Assembly (NCBI GenBank): GCA_000149265.1
Contig: CH001517.1
Location: 413,376 to 477,375, forward strand
DNA: 64,000 nt
Direction: 5' to 3'
From: Ciona savignyi
Taxonomy: Eukaryota > Chordata > Ascidiacea > Phlebobranchia > Cionidae
Shown: in pieces, positions 37,343 to 47,466 of the stretch
How positions within the stretch are numbered: position 1 is the first letter of the stretch
How the letters are laid out: the number at the start of each line of letters is the position of its first letter
Translations under genes and position numbers: made by a program
Notes under the pieces: generated by a model
What the model saw: the letters and a program-made list of their open reading frames with translations, nothing else
Told to the model about the DNA's origin: nothing
Databases searched by the model: none

Positions 37343-39630
37343 CTATTCTATGTGTACGTTCGAGGAGGCAACAGCACCATGCGACACAGTAACACCCTCC
37401 ATGGTCACGTTCTGCGGCAGAGCTGCAAATAAATGGTATTAAGTCAAGTTTGTTCGCACAGTTAGCTAAATTTGTAAGAGTAGCTATTGGATCCGCTCCA
37501 ACACGTATAGGGTTTTCAGATGCGTTTAATCCAGCATAACCGACACGAAATAAACAGCCAGAATCAAATATTTAAAAAAGGTTGACTTACGTGCCTAACA
37601 CATAACATTGTACATTGTAATTTCAGGCTAACAATTTCACAAATTACCCAGCAACAATAATAAACCGTTAAATCATAGAGTACTAATATATTAGTACTCT
37701 ATGGTTAAATACTGTACTACCAAGCAAAATTCCGTACACCACGTTTTTTGGCTGCAATACTCGAATACGAGACAATGGTATAATTCACGTAATAATGGCT
37801 TATCCATAGAAATCACAATGTTAATAGAAATCACAACGTAGCACTACAGTTTTGTCCGTAACATTAGCGAGACTGCAAGGGCATGGGGTCCAAAAATCAG
37901 CTGGTGGCAAGATACTGATCTCTTTAATTAGGCACTTAGTGGGTATGGCCTTAAACCAATGGATTAATGGTTTAAATTTTAACAGGAGAAACGTCATAAA
38001 TCATATACTTTTTGTTTAAAGAAACAAAAATTAATTCCTTTAATTATCACCAGGTATAAGTACAACACTAAGCTACCAAGACTCTAGGTATAGATTGGGT
38101 GGGTAACACTAAAGATTAATTACTCGAATCAGTGTGCTTGCCAACTGATTTGAATTTTTCGGCAGTCAAGCTTTCTAGCGTACAAGACTTTTCTATTCAT
38201 GTAAAATGTATTACGACTGTAAGAATTCCTGGTTACGTCAAACAAATGTTTATTAAACGATATCCTCTCGCCAGTCAAGTATAAGGATGTTTGTAGTGAA
38301 ATAGTCAGATGAGTGCGGTGGTGGCACAATGGTTAGGATGTTGTTTTTCTGAACATTTTGTTGGAAGTGACGCGCAAGCTGTCACGCTATGTGAAACGGC
38401 CCATAAGTCATAAGTAGTTGGATTACGCTGACTTAAATCATCATGAGGGACAGGTTTATGATAAATTAAGTCTTTGAAGACAATTCTGTTCTCTGGTGAT
38501 AATCGACAATACTATCAAACAAAAGAGCATCGCAGGGCAATATTATCAAAGCAGATAATTAACAAAACGTTTACATAAATTACTAAGTTATATAAACACT
38601 GTGAAATATGTCGTTTGTGCATATCATGAGTGATCATTAGAGAGTTTCATACATGTGGGTTGCTGTTGGTGCGATTGTGCCTGAAGCCATATAGCCCACC
38701 CACACTGATGATTACGTATATACAGGCCCGGTGCTGGGAACCGCGGGGCCCAATTAGAAATGTGATGGCGGGGCCCTTACTCTTCATAGCAAAATTGATG
38801 GGTGTTTATATATCATAAAATACATACAAGTACATACAAACTACAAAAATAGACATTTAATACTTGCTATAAAACAAATTAAAGGTAATGTGGATGCTTA
38901 TTTACGATATATTGTTTTACTTCCTATATATATATATATAGGATATATATACTTCCTATATATATATATATATTGTTTAGCAACCATATTCATTATGACG
39001 TAACAGACAGACACATAAATTTGACTTAGTTACGATGCCTAACAAATTGATATTATGAGAAAGAATATTATTTCACTTTTTATTTTACGTTTCAGTAGTA
39101 TTTTAAACCTCGTAATACAGAGAAGACCCCCGCTAGCGCGGGGCCCCTTCAAGGTGCGGGGCCCAATTTGATCTTATCGGCCTAAAACCGGCCCTGCGTA
39201 TATATTACCGTTAGTTTTTACAACAAAACGCCCAAGGTATAACGTTCCTTCCAGTGCTTCAGTTTTAAATCGGTTATTGTATATTATACTGTACAACTAT
39301 ACTCTATTATAAACTCCAGATGTTCACCACGGTTATCGATTGATTTAGTCAGTGGTTCCCAAGCGGGCTACCTTACCACCGATTTTGTGCAAATATTTGT
39401 ACGATTTACTTACGCTGTGGTGGATGTGATCTCTGGGGTGGGTTGAAGTTAGTGGCTCCTTCACCAATAATTACGTTGCTTCCCAGCACAACACCATGAT
39501 CCACTTTTATATTCTCAGCTTTGAAACTCGAGCCGGATTGTTCCTTCATTGAGACCTCTATTCGAGTCGAATTTGCTTCACTGACCTGACCAGAAGAGCC
39601 ACCGCTTCGTAGAGCTGTTTGCTTAGACAT
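37343..39630 (-). CDS. gene X, copy A: shortened form lacking the TRADD-N-like domain
   Basis: Two exons, 39630-39414 and 37422-37343 (297 nt, 98 aa, phase-1 intron, CAGC|GTAAGT donor, TTTGCAG acceptor). The first 23 residues match copy C's N-terminus (SGGSSGQVSEANST). The frame then jumps straight into what is exon 2 in copy C (EVSMKEQSGSSFKAENIKV). The roughly 125-residue domain and intron 1 are missing, and the join keeps frame. Exon 3 gives PLPQNVTMEGVTVSHGAV and ends TAG. The function of the family is unknown. The long intron carries a hAT MITE. It is plausible as an expressed domain-less isoform gene, but also as a decaying copy. Confidence 0.55.
38322..38332 (+). other. tRNA-type A box in gene X intron
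   Basis: TGGCACAATGG fits the RNA polymerase III A-box consensus and is kept at 45421-45431 (copy B) and 48728-48738 (copy C). A weak B-box-like AGTTGGATTAC follows about 80 bp later in copy A. It may be the head of an old SINE unlike the main family. Confidence 0.35.
38723..39196. mobile_element. non-autonomous hAT-type MITE in gene X copy A
   Basis: A 474-bp relative of 13684-14002 (CAGGCCCGGTGCTGGGAACC ... CCGGCCCTG). It is flanked by a perfect 8-bp duplication CGTATATA (38715-38722 and 39197-39204). Copy B has the empty site near 45835-45850. It contains an extra TATATA-rich palindromic stretch (38925-38975). Confidence 0.9.
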
Positions 39631-39644
39631 TTTATAGATTTATC

Positions 39645-39650
39645 TCTGAA
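39645..39650 (-). promoter_or_regulatory. 3' splice acceptor just upstream of gene X copy A start
   Basis: On - the sequence reads GTTTTCTTGTTTCAG, then 15 nt, then ATG. Copy C is the same (50278-50283). Ciona trims many 5' ends by spliced-leader trans-splicing, and a strong acceptor this close to the ATG fits that, or a short cis-spliced leader exon. Confidence 0.45.
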
Positions 39651-39654
39651 ACAA

Positions 39655-39745
39655 GAAAACAACCAACTAGCTAGCGACCAGTTTCGTTGCTTCAACCTTT
39701 CGGCTGGAAGGCGACGCACTAAACAACTAGACTAATCTGTCGGTG
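39655..39745 (-). repeat. SINE fragment upstream of gene X copy A
   Basis: Head of the SINE on - (GTCGCTAGCTAGTTGG block). It sits at the same place in copies B (46912-47020) and C (50285-50372), so it is older than the duplication. Confidence 0.65.
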
Positions 39746-40386
39746 CTTTTTAACATAAATTACCCAACTTAGCCTAATCTTCTTATTTTCACTCTCAATT
39801 CTGTTTGCAGCGTTCATAACTTTCTCCATCTATTCTTGTCTCTGTGACAAATTGCGCTGTACTAAAAAGCGGAACTATACAACGCTTGACTGCTTTACAA
39901 GGTGCCACCTTTCACGTGATAGCTTCATAATGTTTATTCAAATAATAGCACTTTGCGAGGTTATGACTAATACGACTAAAAGACTTTTGCGAGGTTATGA
40001 CTAATAGCACTTTTCGAGGTTATGACTATTTCCCTTGTGATATCACCCCTTGGTTTAAACATCCACTGGAACAAACATGAATATTCTATTTCAGGTTACG
40101 CAACGTGTGCTAAGTGTCGCTACGCCAGGTTTGCGACATCATCTTTGGTCTTTAATATCAGGACAAGATGTAGAACCACAAAGTTCCACAGAACGTTTAG
40201 GAATATTATTTTTTTTCATGTAACATTGTAACTATATTTAGTAATGTAGCCGCATTTTGTTGGGACTACATATGCGTTGCGAAGTAGTTGAACTGTATAT
40301 ATCAATAACATCGTCTCCACACTCGGATTACGAGAGTTTTATTACAAAGAAACTTTGTCAAATGTATAAAACCACGCCCTGAACAA

Positions 40387-40569
40387 ATGCACAAACAATC
40401 AGCAACCGACAGGTTTCAATATTATAACCTTTTGGCCAGAAGTGCTATGTATACAAGCAACGTCACAATGCTACTATTACATCGCTGGATTGTAGTAAGT
40501 TTGGTTGCAAGTGTTGGTTCAGCACGGAAATACACAATTACGAATTTCCTATGTAAACGTACCATCTAG
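40387..40569 (+). other. small open frame shared by units A and C
   Basis: 60 codons with a hydrophobic stretch (LLLHRWIVVSLVASVGSA) that could pass for a signal peptide. The unit C counterpart is at 51019-51204 (61 codons). Most differences between the two change the amino acid, so selection on a protein is doubtful. A TATATA-containing stretch lies about 90 bp upstream. Confidence 0.2.
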
Positions 40570-40811
40570 TCAAAGGCCAGCGATCTGCTGAAACACCAAC
40601 GACAATAGCGGACATAGCAATTGCAAGTTTAAAGTATTTTTACGTCAGTTGATCACGTACCAGAATATCATACAATTCCACAGAATAAAGAGGTCTCTTC
40701 ATCGCCATGAATAAGTGATTTTAATCAGACAGGAATTAAAAAAAATAGATAATGGTTAGACAGGGACAGCTCTGGTAGTTTGCAGAAACAATAACAATAC
40801 ACATTGGTCCG

Positions 40812-41098
40812 GCCCGTTGGTCTAACGGTTAAGTGCGTCGCCTTTCAATCGAAAGGTTGCAGGTGCGAAACTGGTCGCTAGCTAGTCGGTTGTGTCCTTG
40901 GGCAATGCACTTTACGGACATTGCCTGAACCCAGCGGATGAATGGGTTCTACCAAATTGAAGAAACGTGTCTTTCATATACAACACACTGCAATAGCTCC
41001 GGTAACCCGACGATGGGCGCGAGGTGATCTGACGATTGCCCGTGTGATAACCCCCTTGGTTTTCCCATTCACGGGAATAAAGATGAATATCATATTCT
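40812..41098 (+). mobile_element. tRNA-derived SINE, complete, with target duplication
   Basis: A 287-bp element with a tRNA-like head (TTGGTCTAACGGTTAAGTGC; AGGTTGCAGGTGCGAAAC as weak B box). The body has GGTCGCTAGCTAGTCGGTTG and the tail GAATATCATATTCT. Flanks ACATTGGTC (40803-40811) and ACATTTGTC (41099-41107) are a 9-bp duplication with one mismatch. Unit C has the empty site ACACATTTGTCATTACAAGC at about 51433, so this insertion came after the duplication. Confidence 0.85.
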
Positions 41099-41676
41099 AC
41101 ATTTGTCATTACAAGCGCCATCACCATTTATGCGTGAACTAACCAATATTTTTGCCCCTTTTAAAAAGCACCGATCATATAGCACTCAGATGTAAAAAGG
41201 CAATCTTTAATTTTATTATATTTGACACTCAACAGGACCCATTTTAAGCAACTACAGGGAATACGAATTGTTATTTTTCCACCAAATACAAACCTGACAG
41301 CAGCTAACATGGTGGGAATTGTTTCTTTGTTCGTTTCCTTTGTCTTACATAAATCCGATTCTTTTGTCATGAAACAAAGCCAGCCAGTACGAGTTTATTT
41401 AACAAGCAGCAAATACTATGTATAACACACAAGTGATGAAACAACACAGTACGCATCAAAACTTCAATATTGCGACAATGGTTGTGCCGGGAATATTACT
41501 GTGGGGATTTGGGAAAAATATTTATTTACTTGCTTTGACATATGATTGCTTTGGATATAAAGCAGTATAGAACCACTCGGGGAATTAAGTTTCACGCAAA
41601 TTACGCAACTTGAAATAATTGAAATACACTCTAAGAAAACTTACAAGGTAGAGAAGTGCAATTATACAGGGAATAA

Positions 41677-43689
41677 TTAAACCTCAGTGGAAGGGATCTG
41701 AGCGTTGTTGCGTCTCTTGCGGCTCGGCTTGGCAGGTGGGCCATCAGTGCGTGGTTTGTTCCATTGGAGCCGCGAATCGGCGCTGGTGACCGTAGTGTCC
41801 GAGAATATACTGTCCTGTGTGGTGGGGTAACAATGGGTGAGGTGGGTAACAATGGGTGGGGTAACAATGGGTGGGGTGGGGTAACAATGGGTGGGGTAAC
41901 AATGGGTGAGGTGGGGTAACAATGGGTGTGGTGTGGTAACAATGGGTGGGTGGGGTAACAATGGGTGAGGTGGGGTAACAATGGGTGAGGTGTGGTAACA
42001 ATGGGTGGGGTAACAATGGGTGAGGTGGGGTAACAATGGGTGGGGTAACAATAGGTGAGGTGGGGTAACAATGGGTGGGTGGGTAACAATGGGTGATTCG
42101 GTTTTATACACATCCCATAATCGTCATTTAATTAACCTTTATATGTTACAACCATCAGACAACTAACCTCACTTGACGACATTTTGTTCCTTATGATTCC
42201 AAACCCCTTGCCAGACTCATCACTGGAATGGAAGCAAAATAAGATATAGGAATGTAACATATTGTTATACAAGTACTATTCTCTGCACTAGTCATTCGGC
42301 TGGTCTCATATTTGCATCTTAAACACACGACTGAATAAACAAAGAAATAATATTATTTGTAAAGATCACCATATTCGATCAACCATATGTTGTTTCCACG
42401 GCTAACGAGCAAACTCAATCATTAATATAGAAGTTTTCAAAATAACTTCGGATGTTGAATCAATAAACAGGTGAGGAAATCCACTTAAACATAGTTATGG
42501 TTGGATAACTTGTACCCACATGCATCATAATGCTAAGTATATAATGAAGATATTTGGAATTTCGCTTCTGAGAAGTTAATATTTTGTTTAACAACACATG
42601 AGAAGGGTGAGCAAACAAACAAACCAATGTATGACAAACAATGTGACTTGCTACTACACATTCACAGTTTGTTCCTAGCAATAAGCTCTCTTCACAACAG
42701 ATTAAGTGTGCAACCAGAATTAAAGAGTATTCCAGCATATTTAATATAATGTGTGGGAGGCTCATGTTTGTCAGATTTACTCACTCTTCATCATAGCTCC
42801 CTCTGGTGGTGGTGGTCCACCTACTCGTGTCCAGGGTGGATTGGGAGGAGGAGAGGTGGGAGGGGAGGAGGTTGGAGACGTCGGACATCACGGAGGATCG
42901 CTTCACAGATGGGGAGGAGGGGAGGGAGTCCATGGAGGAAGAGAGAGCAGCGTATCGACGCTTGTTCGCACTGCGGATGGGGATGGCTGGAAATTATATC
43001 GTGGAACACGATGATCTGGTGAGGAAGATTTCTATCCCAGATGCAACATGGGAACTATTTTAATTTTTTGTGTAGTTTCAGCACTTCCCACTACGTGAGC
43101 TAACTGAATTATAGTGAATTTATATTGTGCGTTTTCCTATTCACGGGAATAAACACATCCTATCCGACATTGGAGCCAATCCACTCACAGTGGTCCTCCA
43201 GTTGACTTTTCGTTGGTCTCCTTGTCCATGTTCCCCTTACAACAGAATATAGAGGTGCGTGTGCCCTCACATGAGCTCAGGTATAATGCTCCGTCTGTAA
43301 TGGCTTGCCCCAGGAATCTCGCGCTGTGGATCAAATCATTGGATTACGTATGTGGTTTATCCCAGATCATATGTTATCAATTTAGAACTTTTTTTTAGTT
43401 TCTTCCATTCCAAATTATATTTTTTGTTGGAAGAAATAATTTATTTCGTTCGACAAATGTGTGACATTATTTAAAATTCCTAAAAAAATAAATGTGTAAC
43501 ATTGTTAAAATAATATGTAAATAATTTACAAAGGATATTATGAAGGGTGGATGATAAACAAAACCAACCTTGGGAAAGATAGGAATGCGTGATTCAATGC
43601 AGATTTCGAGGCATTTGTTCCAAACTTATCGATTTGAATGATTTCCACAGAATTAAACTGAACCACTGCTAAGTAGGGAGCCCTGTATT
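41677..43689 (-). pseudogene. duplicated 3' end of citron (last five exons)
   Basis: Five exons equal those ending the citron gene at right: 43689-43569, 43323-43189, 42970-42821, 42222-42168, 41814-41677. Lengths are identical (121, 135, 150, 55, 138) and all frames are open down to the TAA. They encode the end of the CNH domain (RAPYLAVVQFNSVEIIQI; ARFLGQAITDGALYLSS) and the tail. The copy stops at about 43885 inside a SINE remnant, where satellite sequence begins, so kinase, coiled coil, C1, PH and most of CNH are missing. With no start or promoter in view it is a gene fragment. The intact frames mean it is recent or could be spliced onto another transcript. Confidence 0.85.
41815..42095 (+). 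repeat. G-rich minisatellite, unit A
   Basis: Tandem units of about 21 bp (GGGGTAACAATGGGTGAGGTG and shorter GGGTAACAATGGGTGG forms), about 280 bp in all. It lies in the last intron of the citron fragment and ends at the final exon's acceptor. Unit C has a longer array (52145-52735). Confidence 0.95.
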
Positions 43690-43884
43690 CTATGGTATAG
43701 AACACTTTCAATATGGTAAAATATGGGGATATTTATAGAATTGAAAGATCTGCATATGTTACTTGGTCATGTCCACATTTGTGGTACATATTGGGAAAGC
43801 AATATATTTATTTGCAGCAAGTTATGTTAAGAAACGCCCACCGTCGGGTTAATAAAGCTATTGCCCTGTGTTATGTATGATTCA

Positions 43885-44300
43885 TAGGATTTTGTTCTCA
43901 AATCATGATTGTGACAAGCATGCCATATCGCCCCGACATCTACCAAAAGGAGTAATGGAATCGCAATATAAATTTGACATTTGTAAGAGAACATGGTCTA
44001 GATATGCAGAAATCAAATTTTTGGGTAATAAATCTAGGAGAATTCCCTTGAGACGTTAAAATCCAAAGGTTTTTTTTCCCAATAAATTAGCTTTTTGGGG
44101 CATGTAGCGCTTGAACGGCTGCCCTAACTTTGATCAGATTTGGTAAATGTTAGACCATTAGACATTATGTGCCAATTAAAAAAATAAAACATTTACCTAT
44201 GGTAATTGCGATTAAAAACGAAGATATGTCCCTAAATTATGATTGTGACAGGCATGCCATATCGCACTGACATCTCCAACGAGGAGTCGACAAATCAGAT
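43885..44300 (-). repeat. monomer of the ~333-bp repeat at the A/B junction
   Basis: One inverted unit plus the start of the next. ATCATGATTGTGACAAGCAT GCC appears at about 43903 and again in ATTATGATTGTGACAGGCAT at about 44238. It begins exactly where unit A's match to unit C stops (inside a SINE), and unit B begins just after it. Confidence 0.75.
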
Positions 44301-44832
44301 TAAAACTTTAAGAATTGTTACCTTTTTCCATTTTCCATTTGGGATTACTTAATGTTTTAACCTGATTGGATAACCCGTTCGTACAAATGAGCTGACGAAA
44401 TGACATGCCTGTCAGAAGAGTGACTCATAAAATAAAATAAAACTCAAAAAGAGGATTCAAAGCGAAACCAGAATTAACAAAACACCTCATGTTTCCGTGT
44501 TCTTTTGGCTTGCCCAAATAATAGATCATATAACGAGAAATCCAATTTATTACAAAAATTACACTTGGTTAAAAACGGCTTAATGTTGATATATATATAT
44601 ATACCTGTATATTGTATGTACAGAAACACAGTCGATAATTCCATATTCAACATTATGATATAGTAAACATTAATATGGTTAATAAATGAAGACTTGTTGC
44701 ATTAAGTGCATCATAATTTTGTGGAAATGTTATTATTAAAAAGATATCGAACACAGAGATTTAAAAATTTGTATTTATATTATAGAATTTTGAATGGAAA
44801 TTTTCGCTCTTGTGAAGACTATTCCGATTTTT

Positions 44833-46875
44833 TTATGTATCTATGCGTACGTTCAAAGCGGCAACAGCACTATGCGACACGACATTCTGCGGCAGAGCTG
44901 CAAATAAATGGTGTTAAGTCAAGTTTTTTCGCACAGTCAGATTAATTTGTAAGAGTAGCGGTCTGTAGACTGCAAGAACATGGGGTCCAAAAATCGACAG
45001 GCGGAAAGACGGTAGTTTCTTTAATCAGGCACTTCGTAGGTATGGTCTGAAACCAATGGAATAATGGTTTAAACTTAAACAGAAGAAACGTAATAAATGA
45101 TATACAACATATAGTTTGATTGTTTAAAGAAACAAAAATTAATTCCTTTAATTATCACCAGGTATAAGTATATCACTGAGCTACCAAGACTCTAGGTATA
45201 GATTGGGTGAGTAACACTAAGGAATAATTACTTGAATCAGTGTGCTGGCCAACTGATATGAATTTTGCGGCAGGCAAGCTTTCTAGCGTACAAGACTTTT
45301 GATGTAAAATTTACGACTGTAAGAATTTCTTGTTACGTCAAACAAATGTTTATTAAACGATAGCCTCTCGCCAATCAAGTTTTTGGACGTTGCAGTAAAA
45401 TAGTCAGATGAGTGCGGTGGTGGCACAATGGTTAGGATGTTGTTTTTCTAAACATTTTGTTGGAAGTGACGCGCAAGCTGTCACGCTATGTGAAATGGCC
45501 CATAAGTCATAAGTAGTTGGACCACACTGCATTAAATCATCATGAGGAACAGTTATATGATAAATTAAGTCTTTGAAGACAATTCTGTTCTCTGGTGATA
45601 AACGACAATACTATCAAACAAAAGAATCGTTAAGCAGTACTCGTGCTGGAGCATCGCAGGGCAATATTATCAAATCAGATGATTAACAAAACGTTTACAG
45701 AAATTACTAAGTTTCACACTGTGAAAAATGTCGTTTGTGCATATCATGACTCATGAGTGATTATTAAAGAGTTTCATACGTGTGGGTTGCTGTTGGTGCG
45801 ATTGTGCCTCAAGCCATAGCCCACACACACTAATTACGTATATTTCCGTTAGTTTTCACAACAAAACTCCCAAGGTATAACCTTCCTTCCTGTGTTGCAG
45901 TTTTAAATCGGTTCTTGTATTTTATTGCAAGAGAATTAACTTAGCTCATTTTATCCGTGCTTATACTGTACAACTACCCTTTTAAACTCCAGATGTACAC
46001 CACGGTTATCTATTTATTTAGTCAGTGGTTCCCAAGCGGGCTACCTCACCACCGATTTTATGCAAATATATGTACGATTCACTTACGCTGTGGTTGATTT
46101 GATTTCTAGGGTAGGTTAAAGGCAGCGGCTCCTTCACCAATAATACCGTCCCTTGCCATTACAGCAGCATGATCCACATTTCTATTCTTGAAAACCGAGC
46201 AAGATTGTTTGTCCGTTTCCTTCATTGGGACCTCTGTAGAATAACAAAATTAGCAATATTCGCGGCCCTAATTGCGTTAAAGAATAATTAAAGTACTAGT
46301 GGTTACAGTTGCTACAAATGAGTAATTATGCTGTTTTATTGACAACAGAAACAAACTACGGATGATTAGCGTAAGTTTGTAAATGGATTCAGTTACAGAA
46401 AAAAAACGGTTTAAACACATTTATTACAACCTTTGGCTGATACAATTTTGAATTTCTTCAGGTGATACTTCTGTGTGATGACCTCTACCTCGTCCTGTAG
46501 CGAGTCGGCGAATTCGCCCCTGGTTAGTTGGCAACGCATTGTTTCCAACTGTGCTTCATCGACTTCCAATTCAAATTCCAGACTTCCGGGCGAGAAGTTC
46601 CATGCCGAGTAACCCAACTTGTAAAGTCCATAACACACGGCCATCACCGACCCACCTTTAGCTAGTAGTTGCGGCAAGTACTGCAAATATTTGCAAACAG
46701 CGGTTGTGAGTTGCATCAGTTTGCCTTCAATGTGAACAACATATTCTCCTTGATCATTTAATTCAAATCTACTTTCCCCATACTCGATCTTAAGGTTGAT
46801 CCTTATTCGATTCGAATTCGCTTCATTAACCTGACCCGAAGAGCCATCGTTTGGTAGAGCTGTTTGCCTAAAAAT
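44833..46875 (-). pseudogene. gene X, copy B, broken
   Basis: Three exons match copy C: 46875-46431, 46233-46087, 44897-44833. Exon 1 keeps the full TRADD-N-like frame (SPGSLEFELEVDEAQLETMR), but the start codon is ATT (46875-46873) where A and C have ATG. The next in-frame Met is at 46716. Exon 2 has a TAG at 46108-46106 where copy C has CAG. Exon 3 has lost 18 bp in frame. A TTTTTAG created at the old start could act as an acceptor. Two independent hits make loss of the full product likely. A truncated protein from the internal Met is possible. Confidence 0.7.
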
Positions 46876-46911
46876 GTTAAAGATTTACATTTAAAACAAA
46901 ACAGTAATGCC

Positions 46912-47020
46912 CGTTAAGTTCTTTACCCAAGGACACAACCGACTAACTAGCGACTAATATCGTACCTACAACCTTTCGGTTGAAAGGCGACGCACTAAAC
47001 AACTGGACTAATATGTCGGT
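46912..47020 (-). repeat. SINE fragment upstream of gene X copy B
   Basis: Keeps more of the SINE (GGTTGTGTCCTTGGGTAAAG on -) than copies A and C at the same place. Confidence 0.65.
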
Positions 47021-47284
47021 GCTTTTTAAGATATGTCACCCAACTTATTCTTCTTATTTTCACTCTTAATTCTCCCAAAGTATGATTGAGTTTGCAGCGT
47101 TTAACAACTTTCTCTATCAATTCTTGTCTCTAAATTACGCTTTACTTGAGGACACAAAGTTTATTCATACTTCACCCATTTAAAAAGCAGAACTATACAA
47201 CGCTTGACTGGGTTACAAAGTGCCAGCTTTTACTTGATAGCTTCATAATATTTATTCAAATAATATCATTTTTCCTGTCGCTGG

Positions 47285-47440
47285 CTACTTAATAAAGGGG
47301 AACGTCTGAATTATACACAACACAATTCAATAGCTCCGGTAACCCGACGGTGGTTATGAGGTGATCTGACGATTGCCCGTGTGTTAACCCAGTGGCGTTT
47401 TCCCAACCACAGAGACAAATAAGAATATTCTATCATAGGT
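47285..47440 (+). repeat. SINE 3' fragment at the B/C junction
   Basis: Contains TAGCTCCGGTAACCCGACGG, GATCTGACGATTGCCCGTGT and GTTTTCCCAACCAC blocks of the SINE 3' half. Unit C's match to A and B resumes right after it. A shorter relative lies at 50635-50675. Confidence 0.65.
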
Positions 47441-47466
47441 TACGCTATGTGTGCTTAGTCGCTACG

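Noticed and set aside
40812..40880. tRNA gene
   Set aside because: Only the head of a SINE. The B box is degenerate and no cloverleaf can be closed.
41631..42113. Pro/His/Tyr-rich open frames across the minisatellites (also 51970-52761), open in several frames
   Set aside because: They arise because the 21-bp repeat is a multiple of three and lacks stops on -. The array is intronic in citron and varies in length.
42751..43063. Acidic + strand frames (and 53177-53490) that look protein-like and are conserved in both units
   Set aside because: They are antisense to a citron tail exon (42970-42821 and 53397-53248) whose phases fit its neighbours. Conservation comes from that exon.
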